A DNA stretch of 64,000 nt from Roseateles_B sp041906185 (GTDB taxonomy: Bacteria; Pseudomonadota; Gammaproteobacteria; Burkholderiales; Burkholderiaceae_C), in the NCBI GenBank assembly GCA_041906185.1, contig JAYRJQ010000022.1, positions 1 through 64,000 of the forward strand, written 5' to 3'. A program made the translations under genes and the position numbers. This document shows, in pieces, positions 1-8,223 of this stretch; position 1 is the stretch's first letter; the number at the start of each line of letters is the position of its first letter. The notes under the pieces were generated by a model, which saw only the letters and a list, made by a program, of their open reading frames with translations, was not told the origin of the DNA and did not search any database.

Positions 1-1
1 G

Positions 2-724
2 TCCCGCTCAAGATTCGTACTCCCCGATGAGATGCCCCGCCTCATGCTGGCCATGGAGCATGAAACGAACGAGCTGGTGCGTGACTTCGTGAAACTCGCC
101 CTGTACACGGGGGCACGCCGCAGCAATGTCCTGGCGATGCAATGGCCAGACGTGCACCTTGAACGAAAGGAATGGAGCATCGAGAGAACCAAGAATGGCG
201 AGCCACAGACCGTGCTGCTGACCCCCGAGGCCATCGAGGTTCTGGAGCGAAGAAAGAAGGCCGCCGAAGGCAGCAAGTCACTTTTCGTATTCCCTGGTTC
301 CGGCGAGAGCGGCCATTTGGTGGAGCCACGAGGGGCTTGGGAGCGCATGCTGGCCCGCGGCACAGCGTTGGGTTTGGTGGAGGCATTGGCGGAAAAGGCA
401 ACGGCCAAGACCTTCGACTACCAACTGGCCCTTGAAGAGGCCGTCGACTTCCCGGTGCAGACCATCGAACGCTACACCCCGTTGGCAGAGAAGCTCGGAC
501 TGCACCTGCAGCACTACGAGATGCGTGACCTGAAAATCCATGATCTGCGCCGCACGCTCGGGTCATGGTTGGCCAGCAGCGGCACCAGCCTGCCAATCAT
601 CGGCAAGGTTCTGAACCACAAGACCCCGGAGGCCACCAAGGTCTACGCCCGTTTGATCGTCGCCCCGGTTCGCAATGCCATGGAAGTCGCCACGGCGGCC
701 ATGCGCAGAACCGGCGAGGTGTGA
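2..724 (+). CDS. Tyrosine-type site-specific integrase, 5' end outside the window
   Basis: This is the C-terminal part of a phage-type tyrosine recombinase. The reading frame is open from base 2, so the N-terminal DNA-binding domain lies to the left of the window. Visible catalytic elements are the first arginine in TGARRSN, the box HDLRRTLGSW, the later histidine in LNHKTPEATK and a tyrosine in KVYARL. The sequence between the first and second arginine boxes carries an extra stretch of about 40 residues (around bases 390-510). The enzyme would integrate or excise the element by strand exchange at an att site. It is followed by the AbiE pair and resembles integrases at the ends of proteobacterial islands. 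Whether it acts on the tRNA at 19.7-20.0 kb cannot be read from the sequence. Confidence 0.85.
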   Translation, partial: SRSRFVLPDEMPRLMLAMEHETNELVRDFVKLALYTGARRSNVLAMQWPDVHLERKEWSIERTKNGEPQTVLLTPEAIEVLERRKKAAEGSKSLFVFPGSGESGHLVEPRGAWERMLARGTALGLVEALAEKATAKTFDYQLALEEAVDFPVQTIERYTPLAEKLGLHLQHYEMRDLKIHDLRRTLGSWLASSGTSLPIIGKVLNHKTPEATKVYARLIVAPVRNAMEVATAAMRRTGEV

Positions 725-751
725 AACCACGGCGCGGGACCGATTGAATTT

Positions 752-777
752 CGCATCACTTGAACAAAAGTAATGCG
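752..777. promoter_or_regulatory. Inverted repeat, probable AbiEi operator
   Basis: Arms CGCATCACTT (752-761) and AAGTAATGCG (768-777) are inverted copies with 9 of 10 positions matching, separated by six bases. The repeat lies 20 bp before the abiEi start, next to a TATTAA sequence that could be a -10 element. AbiEi proteins are known to repress their own operon by binding inverted repeats in this position. The assignment is inferred from location and symmetry. Confidence 0.6.
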
Positions 778-796
778 GATATTAAACTCACCCCTC

Positions 797-1396
797 ATGA
801 ACCAATCTGACCGCATCCTCGAACTGGCCCGGCACCGGCGCGTGCTGCGGGCGGCGGATGTGCGCGAGCGCGGCTGGTCGCCGCAGCTTCTGATCCGGCT
901 GCACCAAGCTGGCAAGCTGCAGCGGTTCACCCGTGGCCTGTACGGACTGCCCGACACTGAAGTCACGGAGCAGCAGACACTGATCGAGGTTTGCCAGCGC
1001 GTGCCCAAGGGCGTGCTGTGCCTGCTGAGCGCGCTGCAATTCCATGCGATCGGCACGCAGCTGCCGCACGAAGTGTGGATCGCGCTGCCTGAAGGCACCC
1101 AAACCCCGGCGCTGAGCTACCCCACGCTGCGCATCACGCGCCTGCGCGGCACCGCGTACAGCGACGGTATCCAGACCGTGACCGACCACGGCGCCCCCAT
1201 CCGCGTGTACAGCGCCGCCAAGACGGTGACCGACTGCTTCAAGTTCCGCAACAAGATCGGCCTGGACGTGGCACTGGAGGCGCTGAAAGATGCCTGGCGC
1301 AGCCGCAAGGTCACCATGGCCGAGCTGAGCCACTTCGCCAAGATCAACCGGGTCGAACGTGTCATTCAGCCCTACCTGGAGGCGGTGACGCAATGA
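797..1396 (+). CDS. abiEi: AbiEi-type antitoxin and autorepressor (type IV toxin-antitoxin)
   Basis: The protein (199 aa from this start) opens with a winged helix-turn-helix (about residues 1-50, with RAADVRERGWSPQLL) followed by the conserved AbiEi C-terminal region with KTVTDCFKFRNKIGLDVAL. In the AbiE family this protein counters the nucleotidyltransferase toxin AbiEii and represses the operon. I chose the ATG at 797 because it leaves the upstream inverted repeat free and begins at the HTH; an in-frame ATG at 773 would fall inside the repeat. The stop overlaps the abiEii start by 4 bp, so the two are translationally coupled. It belongs to the defence content of the island. Confidence 0.88.
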   Translation: MNQSDRILELARHRRVLRAADVRERGWSPQLLIRLHQAGKLQRFTRGLYGLPDTEVTEQQTLIEVCQRVPKGVLCLLSALQFHAIGTQLPHEVWIALPEGTQTPALSYPTLRITRLRGTAYSDGIQTVTDHGAPIRVYSAAKTVTDCFKFRNKIGLDVALEALKDAWRSRKVTMAELSHFAKINRVERVIQPYLEAVTQ

Positions 1397-2295
1397 CCGG
1401 CAACCTCTCCGCGTCGATCCTGGCCCGACTGCTGACCCTCGCCAAGCAACGCGGCGACGACTACAACCTGCTGCTGAACCGCTTCGGCATGGAGCGCCTG
1501 CTGGCCCGCGTCAGCGCCTCACCGCACTCCGACCGGTTTTTGCTGAAGGGCGCCCTGCTCTTTGCACTCTGGTACGACACGCCACACCGACCAACCAAGG
1601 ACGCCGACTTGCTAGGCTTCGGCCCCGACGATGAGGCGAATCTGATCGCAACCTTCCGCGAAATCGCCGCCATGGACCTGGGCGACGGCATCGTGTTCGC
1701 CCCCGACTCCGTGAAGGCCGATGCCATTCGCGAGGACAACACCTACGGCGGCACCCGCATCACGCTGGTGGCACGCATCGGTTCCGCACGCTGCGCCCTG
1801 CAGATCGACGTGGGCTTCGGGGACGCCGTGACGCCGGGGCCGCAGACGGTGGCGTACCCCACCTTGCTGGGCGACTTCCCAGCCCCCACGCTGCGGGTCT
1901 ATCCGGTCTACACCGTGATCGCCGAGAAGTACCAGGCCATGGTGATGCTGGGGCAAGCGAACAGCCGCATGAAGGACTTCTTCGACCTTGCGGTGATTGC
2001 ACGGCGCACGGAACTGGATGGCGCCACGCTGGCCGCAGCCATCGCCGCCACCTTTGCCCGACGCCAGACCGCCCTGCCCACCGAGCGGCCCTTGGCACTG
2101 ACCAAGCAGTTCAGCGAAGACACTGCCAAGCTGCGCCAGTGGCAGGCCTTCCTGAACAAGAACCGCATCGAAGCCGCGAGCCTGGGTGACACCGTGGCGC
2201 TGCTGGACGACCTGCTGTGGCCGCCAACGGAGGTCGCCACCGCAGGCAGTCAGGCAACGGCCACTTGGCACCCTGACGCACTGCGCTGGGTCTGA
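1393..2295 (+). CDS. abiEii: AbiEii-type nucleotidyltransferase toxin
   Basis: A 300-aa protein of the AbiEii/AbiGii family (Pfam DUF1814), the toxin of a type IV toxin-antitoxin system that provides abortive infection. The nucleotidyltransferase core is visible: the LLKGALLFALWY strand-helix, then RPTKDADLLGFG with the metal-binding acidic pair, and downstream EKYQAMVMLGQANSRMKDFFDL, characteristic of the family. Family members modify tRNA 3' ends with nucleotides, blocking translation. Length is typical and the frame is intact. The start overlaps the end of abiEi. A convergent recombinase gene follows after about 27 bp. Confidence 0.9.
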   Translation: MTGNLSASILARLLTLAKQRGDDYNLLLNRFGMERLLARVSASPHSDRFLLKGALLFALWYDTPHRPTKDADLLGFGPDDEANLIATFREIAAMDLGDGIVFAPDSVKADAIREDNTYGGTRITLVARIGSARCALQIDVGFGDAVTPGPQTVAYPTLLGDFPAPTLRVYPVYTVIAEKYQAMVMLGQANSRMKDFFDLAVIARRTELDGATLAAAIAATFARRQTALPTERPLALTKQFSEDTAKLRQWQAFLNKNRIEAASLGDTVALLDDLLWPPTEVATAGSQATATWHPDALRWV

Positions 2296-2322
2296 CCCCG
2301 CACGCAGCGGCTTCAGGCTGCT

Positions 2323-3327
2323 TCAAAGCAGCGACGGAATCTTCCGCTTCTCGACCGGCCGGATGTAGCGGGCCAGCACGGCATCGCTGCGGTGCCCGGT
2401 CTGCTCGCGGATGAGCCATGTGGGCAGCGATGCCATCGCCGCCGTGGTCACGTAGCCTGCGCGAAGGCTGTGGCCTGAGAACTCTTCCGGCTCACGCCCC
2501 ATAGCCTTGGCTGCACGCTTCACGATCAAGGCTACCGACTGCGCCGTCAGCGGGTCATCCGACACCGCGCCCCCTTTCGTGACCGACCGGAACAGCCAGC
2601 CTGTTTCGATGCCCGCCACTGCCAGCCACGCCTTGAGGCTCTGTATCGGGCACCGCTCGCCGCTGGCCTGCGGCAGAAACACCGACCGCCCCTTTCCGAA
2701 CTGGTCGGTCTTGGAAAACCGAAGCAGCACCTCGGCATGGGTCTCATGGAAGGTCACGTCCTCCACGCGCAAGGCCACCAGCTCAGCGCGGCGGAACGCA
2801 CCGGCGAAACCGACCAGCAGCAAGGCCCTGTCTCGCGCCGCCTTGGTGGGGTGTGACTTCTGCTGGTCGAGCACGGCCAGCATCTCCAGCAGCACATCGC
2901 GGGTGATCGGCTTCACCGCTCGCTGGCGGGTGCCATGCTGGCGGCGGATGCCTTTCATGGTCGCCACGACCACATCGGCCCGCGTCGGCGACTTCAGTCC
3001 TTGGTCGCGGTGGGCCTGCGCGATGGACACGCAGCGCCGCTCCAGCGTCGCCACTTTCATGATCGGGGCCAACTTCGCCAAGTACTCCGCCACCATGGCC
3101 GGTGTTGCCGGTATGGCCCCGCCGTGCTGGATGAAATGGCGCACGTCGCTGGCATAGGCCCGCTTGGTGGCTTTCGAGCTGGCAGAGGCGACATAGGCAG
3201 CCACGGAGCCGGTCGGCGGCTTCTCTGCCGTTTTGGCTGCGGTGCTGGCGGTAGATTCTTCGCTCGATGCTGGCGATTTAGTGCCAGCCGATGTGTGCGG
3301 CTTTTTAGTGGTCATTTTGGTAGTCAT
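2323..3327 (-). CDS. Tyrosine recombinase (XerC/D-like integrase)
   Basis: A complete 334-aa tyrosine recombinase. The N-terminal 45 residues are Thr/Ser/Lys/Ala-rich and probably disordered; an ATG four codons downstream is an alternative start. A SAM-like core-binding domain follows (about residues 50-135) and then the catalytic domain: first arginine in GAFRRAEL, the HSLRAGY box, a histidine in QTGHRS and the tyrosine in ARYIRPV. It is unlike the partial integrase at the left edge and may belong to a second, older or nested element. It converges with abiEii and is transcribed in the same direction as the small gene at 3443-3805. Confidence 0.87.
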   Translation of the reverse strand: MTTKMTTKKPHTSAGTKSPASSEESTASTAAKTAEKPPTGSVAAYVASASSKATKRAYASDVRHFIQHGGAIPATPAMVAEYLAKLAPIMKVATLERRCVSIAQAHRDQGLKSPTRADVVVATMKGIRRQHGTRQRAVKPITRDVLLEMLAVLDQQKSHPTKAARDRALLLVGFAGAFRRAELVALRVEDVTFHETHAEVLLRFSKTDQFGKGRSVFLPQASGERCPIQSLKAWLAVAGIETGWLFRSVTKGGAVSDDPLTAQSVALIVKRAAKAMGREPEEFSGHSLRAGYVTTAAMASLPTWLIREQTGHRSDAVLARYIRPVEKRKIPSLL

Positions 3328-3442
3328 AAGTGCGTGCTATCGCTACGAACGCAGCGACAAAAAAGCCGTGCGGCGCGAACGCGGCACGGCGGAATGAAGC
3401 GGCTGCAACTTTGCGTTGCGGCCTGGGGAGGCCGTTTTGGGG

Positions 3443-3805
3443 CTAGTAGCAGCTGGGCAGCAGCACCGTGGTGACCGACCGGTCCCACTCCGTGATGACC
3501 CAGACGACCGCCGGTGAGCCCTCCTTGCCGATGTCGAACGACGAGAAGATGCGTGACTCGCCGGACAAAACGGCCTGCCAATTGGCATTGCGGTCCTCAG
3601 CGCACATGGCATCCCACTCGCACCGTTGGTGACGACGCAGCAGGTCAAGGACGTTTGCGCCGCGCTTTTCGATCAACCGCAGCGCGGGCGGTGTGGCGAC
3701 GACATCGCCCAACTCGAAGAGCACAGGCGGGTGGATGGCGATGGGCAACGGATCGTTCGGAGATGCTGGTCCTGCCTTGGGCAGCATAGTGGGTTCTTGA
3801 GACAT
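3443..3805 (-). CDS. Small conserved plasmid/ICE-type protein of unknown function
   Basis: A 120-aa protein with the pattern LGDVVATPPALRLIEKRGAN, LLRRHQRCEWDAMCAEDR and a C-terminal VWVITEWDRSVTTVLLPS. Small proteins of this type are common on integrative elements and plasmids and are often mislabelled as type I restriction subunit M. They have no methyltransferase motifs, and I see none here. The start is placed at the internal ATG (MSQEPTM) because the longer frame would run through a perfect hairpin at 3856-3884. It supports a mobile origin for the region; function unknown. Confidence 0.6.
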   Translation of the reverse strand: MSQEPTMLPKAGPASPNDPLPIAIHPPVLFELGDVVATPPALRLIEKRGANVLDLLRRHQRCEWDAMCAEDRNANWQAVLSGESRIFSSFDIGKEGSPAVVWVITEWDRSVTTVLLPSCY

Positions 3806-3855
3806 GGGGGCTTCCTTCGTAAGAGGTCGCGCCAACTTGCCCGCCAGAAACAACA

Positions 3856-3884
3856 AAGGGCTGAGACGTTTTGTCTCAGCCCTT
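3856..3884. terminator. Perfect 12-bp hairpin upstream of the 3443-3805 gene
   Basis: AAGGGCTGAGAC (3856-3867) and GTCTCAGCCCTT (3873-3884) pair perfectly around a GTTTT loop. There is no strong T run on either side, so it may be a terminator or a 5'-leader structure of the minus-strand gene that begins 50 bp away. Confidence 0.45.
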
Positions 3885-4025
3885 GGTGTTGACCGGCAGC
3901 GGTCGGCAGATTTGCTTGTGCGGTGCGGTCAGCCAGTTAATGCCAGCCGCCACCGCACCATCACAGTAACGCGGGGCAAAACCGGCCGCAATCTCGGTGT
4001 GACTTCGCTTCAGACCAGCCGGAAA

Positions 4026-4265
4026 TCACCACGTATCCCAGCTTCCGCTATCGGACGATTCGGCAACGGCGGTAGGCGCTCCCCCATTCGGAACGACGTA
4101 GCCCGGTGGAATCGCGCCCGGACGAGCCGCCCTCACCAGAATGTCGCCCGAATCGAGCAAACGGATGTAGAGCTCGTCGCCGCATTGCAGACCGGCACGC
4201 TCGGCAATATGGCTCGGTACTCGAACACCGAGCGAGTTACCCCATTTCGACAGCTTGCTTGGCAT
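4026..4265 (-). CDS. AbrB/MazE-family antitoxin-like protein, no adjacent toxin
   Basis: A 79-aa protein whose first 45 residues form a swapped-hairpin AbrB/MazE DNA-binding domain: SKWGNSLGVRVP, then ERAGLQCGDELYI. The C-terminal tail lacks the usual MazF-neutralising acidic helix and ends in a Ser/Gly/Trp-rich stretch. No MazF, VapC or Doc gene lies next to it. The flanking genes are the small plasmid-type protein and an unrelated 80-aa protein on the other strand. It may be a solitary regulator or an orphaned antitoxin. Domain call good, role unknown. Confidence 0.65.
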   Translation of the reverse strand: MPSKLSKWGNSLGVRVPSHIAERAGLQCGDELYIRLLDSGDILVRAARPGAIPPGYVVPNGGAPTAVAESSDSGSWDTW

Positions 4266-4404
4266 GGTGTTGCACTCACTTCATTGATACACATTGGCTA
4301 TCGCAAATTGGCAGCAGGTGCCCTTGCCAATCAAGCCTCTGGCTCTGTAGTGCTGCGCTGTAAAGGCTCCGGGCGGAATTTCCCGCATCAACCAGGAGCT
4401 ACCC

Positions 4405-4647
4405 ATGAGCACCGCTCAGTACATCGAACGCCGTTTCCGGGCCAACAAGGTCTACATCACCAATAAGCAGCGGATGGGCAACTACACCCGCTTTGACCTC
4501 TGGTGCGGCCTCATCGTGAACGTCTATGACACCGGCCGCGTCGTGGTCCAAGGCCGCATCCGCGCTTTCGACTACTACGACCCCTTGCCTCCGATCCGCA
4601 AGATCCTGCCTTTCGACACTGCCTGGCAGTTCTCCCGCGTCAAGTAA
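4405..4647 (+). CDS. Hypothetical 80-aa protein
   Basis: I do not recognise this protein. It is basic and aromatic-rich (ERRFRANKVYITNKQR, then FDYYDP) and probably a small beta-rich soluble domain; there is no signal peptide or membrane segment. It has a good ribosome-binding site (AGGAGCT) 5 bp before the ATG and is followed by a strong hairpin at 4667-4692. The gene stands alone between the orphan MazE-like gene and the helicase operon. Start, RBS and codon use make a real gene likely. Confidence 0.5.
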   Translation: MSTAQYIERRFRANKVYITNKQRMGNYTRFDLWCGLIVNVYDTGRVVVQGRIRAFDYYDPLPPIRKILPFDTAWQFSRVK

Positions 4648-4666
4648 CGGCGCCACTGAAGAGTCA

Positions 4667-4692
4667 CCGTGGCGGTCCACCGGCCGCCACGG
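4667..4692. terminator. GC-rich hairpin after the 80-aa gene
   Basis: CCGTGGCGG (4667-4675) pairs perfectly with CCGCCACGG (4684-4692) around an 8-base loop. It sits about 20 bp after a stop codon and 60 bp before the next operon. It has no T run, so termination is inferred from position only. Confidence 0.4.
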
Positions 4693-4751
4693 CACCCAAT
4701 GCCCGCAAAACGCAGTACATTTGCAGGACAAGACCATTTGGGTGCACGACC

Positions 4752-4961
4752 ATGAAACGACTGAAGGATGAGACCTTGTCTATCCGCACTTCAGCAGACA
4801 TCAAACAGTTGCTGAAGCTCGCGGCGGCACGGGAGCACCGATCCGTCGCCTCCATGGTCGAGGTGCTGGTTCTGGCCTACGCCCAAGAGCACGGCTTGGA
4901 AGCCGCGCCAGATGCGCCGGTCAACGCTGGGGAGCGGAAGAAGAAACATGGAACTGATTGA
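4752..4961 (+). CDS. Small ribbon-helix-helix type DNA-binding protein
   Basis: A 69-aa protein with the layout of an RHH repressor: an N-terminal strand (ETLSIRTSADIKQLLKLAA), then a helix with REHRSVASMVEVLVLAY. Its last 14 bp overlap the start of the helicase gene, so it is the first gene of the operon that continues through 15052. By analogy with RHH regulators of toxin-antitoxin and restriction loci it probably represses this operon. The length and the basic C-terminal tail (ERKKKHG) fit a small DNA-binding protein. Confidence 0.55.
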   Translation: MKRLKDETLSIRTSADIKQLLKLAAAREHRSVASMVEVLVLAYAQEHGLEAAPDAPVNAGERKKKHGTD

Positions 4962-7900
4962 CAACATCACCCGCCTACTGGGTGACGACCTCAAAGCGAC
5001 GCTGAAGCCCAAGTCACGGCTCAAGATCGCCGCTTCGTGCTTTTCGATGTACGCCTTCGAAGCCCTGAAGGCCGAACTGGAAAAGATCGACGAACTCAGC
5101 TTCATCTTCACCTCCCCCACCTTCACGGCCAGCGAGGTGACCGACAAGATTCGCAAAGAGCGCAAGGAATTCCACATCCCAAAGCTCGACCGCGAGCGCA
5201 GCCTCTACGGCAGCGAGTTTGAGATTCAGCTACGCAACAAGCTGACCCAGCGCGCCATCGCCAAAGAGTGCGCCGACTGGATGCGCCGCAAGGCCCGGTT
5301 CAAAAGCAACCGCACTAAGGCCCCCATGCAGCCTTTCGCTGTTGTTCAGACCAACGGTGCGGACACGGCCTACATGCCGCTCCACGGCTTCACAGCAGTG
5401 GACTTGGGCTACCAGCAAGGCAACGCGGTGTCCAACCTCGTCAACAAGATGGACGAGCCTGCCTTCGCCGCAACCTACCTCAGCTTGTTCGACCAGATTT
5501 GGAACGACCCCGACAAGCTGGAGGACGTGACTGCGCAGATTTGCGAGCACATCGCCTCCGTGTACCAGGAGAACTCGCCCGAGAGCATCTACTTTTTGAT
5601 GCTCTACAACATCTTCAACGAGTTCCTGGACGAGATCGACGAGGACGTACTCCCCAACGACCGCACCGGCTACCAGGACACGCTGATCTGGAAGAAGCTC
5701 TTCAACTACCAGCGGGACGCAGCCACCGGCATCATCAATAAGCTGGAAACCTACAGCGGTTGCATCCTGGCCGACAGCGTGGGCTTGGGTAAGACCTTCA
5801 CCGCGCTGGCCGTGGTCAAGTACTACGAGCTGCGGAACAAGTCCGTCCTGGTGTTGTGCCCCAAGAAGCTGGCCGACAACTGGCTCAACTACAACCGCAA
5901 CCTGAAGACCAACATCTTCGCCAAGGACCGTTTCAACTACGACGTCCTTTGCCACACCGACCTCAGCCGCACCAGCGGCGAATCCTTCGGCACACCGCTG
6001 AACCGGATCAACTGGGGCAACTATGACCTCGTGGTCATCGACGAATCCCACAACTTCCGCAACAACGACGCCTACAAGGACAAGGAGACCCGCTACCAGA
6101 AGCTGATGAACAAGGTCATCAAGGAAGGCGTGAAAACCAAGGTGCTGATGCTGTCAGCTACCCCGGTCAACAACCGCTTCGCAGACCTGCGTAACCAGCT
6201 GGCACTGGCCTATGAGGGTGACTCTGAAATCCTCAGCAAGAAGCTCAAGACGGGCAAGAGCGTCGAGGAAATTTTCCGTGGCGCGCAGACTGCGTTCAAC
6301 AACTGGGCCAAGCTGCCCCCAGAAGAACGCACCGCACGCGCCATCCTCGACTCGCTGGACTTCGACTTCTTCGAGCTGCTGGACAGTGTGACCATCGCAC
6401 GCTCGCGCAAGCACATCCAGACCTTCTACGACACCAAGGACATCGGTCAGTTTCCTGAGCGCCGCAAGCCTTTGACCTATCACTCTCCGCTGACAACGCG
6501 GACGGACGTGATGGGCTTCAACGACATCTTTGCCCAGCTGTCCTTGCTGAAGCTGGCGGTGTACGCGCCGATCAGCTACATCTTGCCCAGCCGACTCAAG
6601 AAGTACGAAGAGGCCTACGACACCAAGGTCGCCAACAAGCAAACCTTCAAGCAGGCTGACCGTGAGACAGGCTTGCAGGCCCTGATGACGGTGAACCTGC
6701 TCAAGCGGCTAGAGAGCTCTGTCGAATCATTCCGGCTGACTTTGAACGCCTTGCGCCGCAATCACCAAGGCACCTTGGCGAAGATCGTAGCCTTCAACCA
6801 GTCAGGCACCTCAGCCAGCGTGGGTGACCTGACCGAGGTTCTGGCGAACCTCGAAGGCGAAGACGACGAACTGCCCATCCTCGACGACGAAACCGGAGAG
6901 ATCGGTGGCAAGGTCAAGATCAGCCTCGGGGACATGGACCTGCCCTCGTGGGAACGCGACCTGAAGGGCGACCTCGAACTCATCGACACCCTGCTGGCCT
7001 CGATGAACAAGATCACGCCCGAGGACGACGCCAAGCTCCAACACCTCAAAGCGCACCTGCTGGAGAAGATCGCCAACCCGATCAACCCCGGCAACAAGAA
7101 GGTGCTGATCTTCACCGCCTTTGCGGACACGGCCGACTACCTCTACGCCAACCTCGCCCCCGTGCTGCAAGACGCCCATGGCTTGTACACCGCCAAGGTG
7201 ACTGGCAAGGGCGCGCCGAAGTCCACGCTGAAGAAGGGCTACGACTTCCAGGAGCTGCTGACGCTGTTCTCCCCGCGCTCCAAGGAGAAGGCCGTGGTGC
7301 TGCCGGGCGAGCCCGCCGAGGTGGACCTGCTGATCGGCACTGACTGCATCTCTGAAGGCCAGAACCTTCAGGACTGCGACTACCTCATCAACTACGACAT
7401 CCACTGGAACCCCGTCCGCATCATCCAGCGGTTTGGCCGCGTGGATCGCATCGGCTCGCCCAACACCAGCATCCAGCTGGTCAACTACTGGCCGGACATC
7501 ACCCTCGACGAGTACATCAACCTCAAGGACCGGGTGGAGAGCCGCATGATGATTGCGGACGTGACGGCTACGGGCGACGACAACGTGCTGTCTGCACAGG
7601 CCAACGACGTGTCGTACCGCAAGGAACAGCTGCGCCGCCTGCAAGAAGAAGTCATCGAGCTGGAAGACCTGAAGACCGGCGTGTCCATCACCGACCTCGG
7701 CCTCAACGACTTCCGCATGGACTTGCTCAACTACGTCAAGGAACATGGCGAGCTGAGCAAAGTACCCAACGGCATGCACGCCGTGGTGCCCGCCAAACCC
7801 GCCATGGGCTTGCACCCCGGCGTCATCTTCACGCTGCGCAATCGCAACACGGGCGTCAACGTCAACCAGCACAACCGGCTGCACCCTTACTACCTCGTCT

Positions 7901-8223
7901 ACATCGACCGGGCCGGCCATGTGGTGCACGACCACACCGAGGTGAAGCGCCTGCTGGACTTGGCTCGCACCTGCTGCAAGGGCCAAGACAAGCCCATCCC
8001 GCAAGCCACACAACTCTTCAATGACGAAACGGCCGAGGGCCGACAGATGCAGGTGTACTCCGACCTGCTGGGCAAGGCCATTCGCTCCATGATCGAGGTG
8101 AAGGAAGAGAAAGACCTGGACAGCCTGTTCACCGGCGGCAAGACCACGGCGCTGACCAACACCATCTCCGGCCTGGACGACTTCGAACTCATCACCTTCC
8201 TGGTGATCCAGGAGGCGGGATGA
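4948..8223 (+). CDS. SNF2/HepA-like helicase with PLD-like N-terminus
   Basis: A 1091-aa superfamily 2 helicase. Walker A DSVGLGKT is near residue 275, motif II DESHNF near 365, motif III SATPVNN follows, and motif VI QRFGRVDRIGS is near 830, as in SNF2/RapA proteins. The N-terminal ~120 residues resemble the phospholipase-D-like domain found in defence-linked helicases, but I see no complete HKD pair. I chose the ATG at 4948 because it has a purine-rich RBS just upstream; an in-frame ATG at 4912 lies inside the RHH gene. The stop overlaps the DUF4391 start. In this operon it would act as a motor for a type III restriction-like complex. Confidence 0.85.
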   Translation: MELIDNITRLLGDDLKATLKPKSRLKIAASCFSMYAFEALKAELEKIDELSFIFTSPTFTASEVTDKIRKERKEFHIPKLDRERSLYGSEFEIQLRNKLTQRAIAKECADWMRRKARFKSNRTKAPMQPFAVVQTNGADTAYMPLHGFTAVDLGYQQGNAVSNLVNKMDEPAFAATYLSLFDQIWNDPDKLEDVTAQICEHIASVYQENSPESIYFLMLYNIFNEFLDEIDEDVLPNDRTGYQDTLIWKKLFNYQRDAATGIINKLETYSGCILADSVGLGKTFTALAVVKYYELRNKSVLVLCPKKLADNWLNYNRNLKTNIFAKDRFNYDVLCHTDLSRTSGESFGTPLNRINWGNYDLVVIDESHNFRNNDAYKDKETRYQKLMNKVIKEGVKTKVLMLSATPVNNRFADLRNQLALAYEGDSEILSKKLKTGKSVEEIFRGAQTAFNNWAKLPPEERTARAILDSLDFDFFELLDSVTIARSRKHIQTFYDTKDIGQFPERRKPLTYHSPLTTRTDVMGFNDIFAQLSLLKLAVYAPISYILPSRLKKYEEAYDTKVANKQTFKQADRETGLQALMTVNLLKRLESSVESFRLTLNALRRNHQGTLAKIVAFNQSGTSASVGDLTEVLANLEGEDDELPILDDETGEIGGKVKISLGDMDLPSWERDLKGDLELIDTLLASMNKITPEDDAKLQHLKAHLLEKIANPINPGNKKVLIFTAFADTADYLYANLAPVLQDAHGLYTAKVTGKGAPKSTLKKGYDFQELLTLFSPRSKEKAVVLPGEPAEVDLLIGTDCISEGQNLQDCDYLINYDIHWNPVRIIQRFGRVDRIGSPNTSIQLVNYWPDITLDEYINLKDRVESRMMIADVTATGDDNVLSAQANDVSYRKEQLRRLQEEVIELEDLKTGVSITDLGLNDFRMDLLNYVKEHGELSKVPNGMHAVVPAKPAMGLHPGVIFTLRNRNTGVNVNQHNRLHPYYLVYIDRAGHVVHDHTEVKRLLDLARTCCKGQDKPIPQATQLFNDETAEGRQMQVYSDLLGKAIRSMIEVKEEKDLDSLFTGGKTTALTNTISGLDDFELITFLVIQEAG

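Noticed and set aside
3443..3805. Type I restriction subunit M
   Set aside because: Proteins with this pattern are often given that name, but the sequence has no AdoMet-binding or NPPF-type motif and is far too short.
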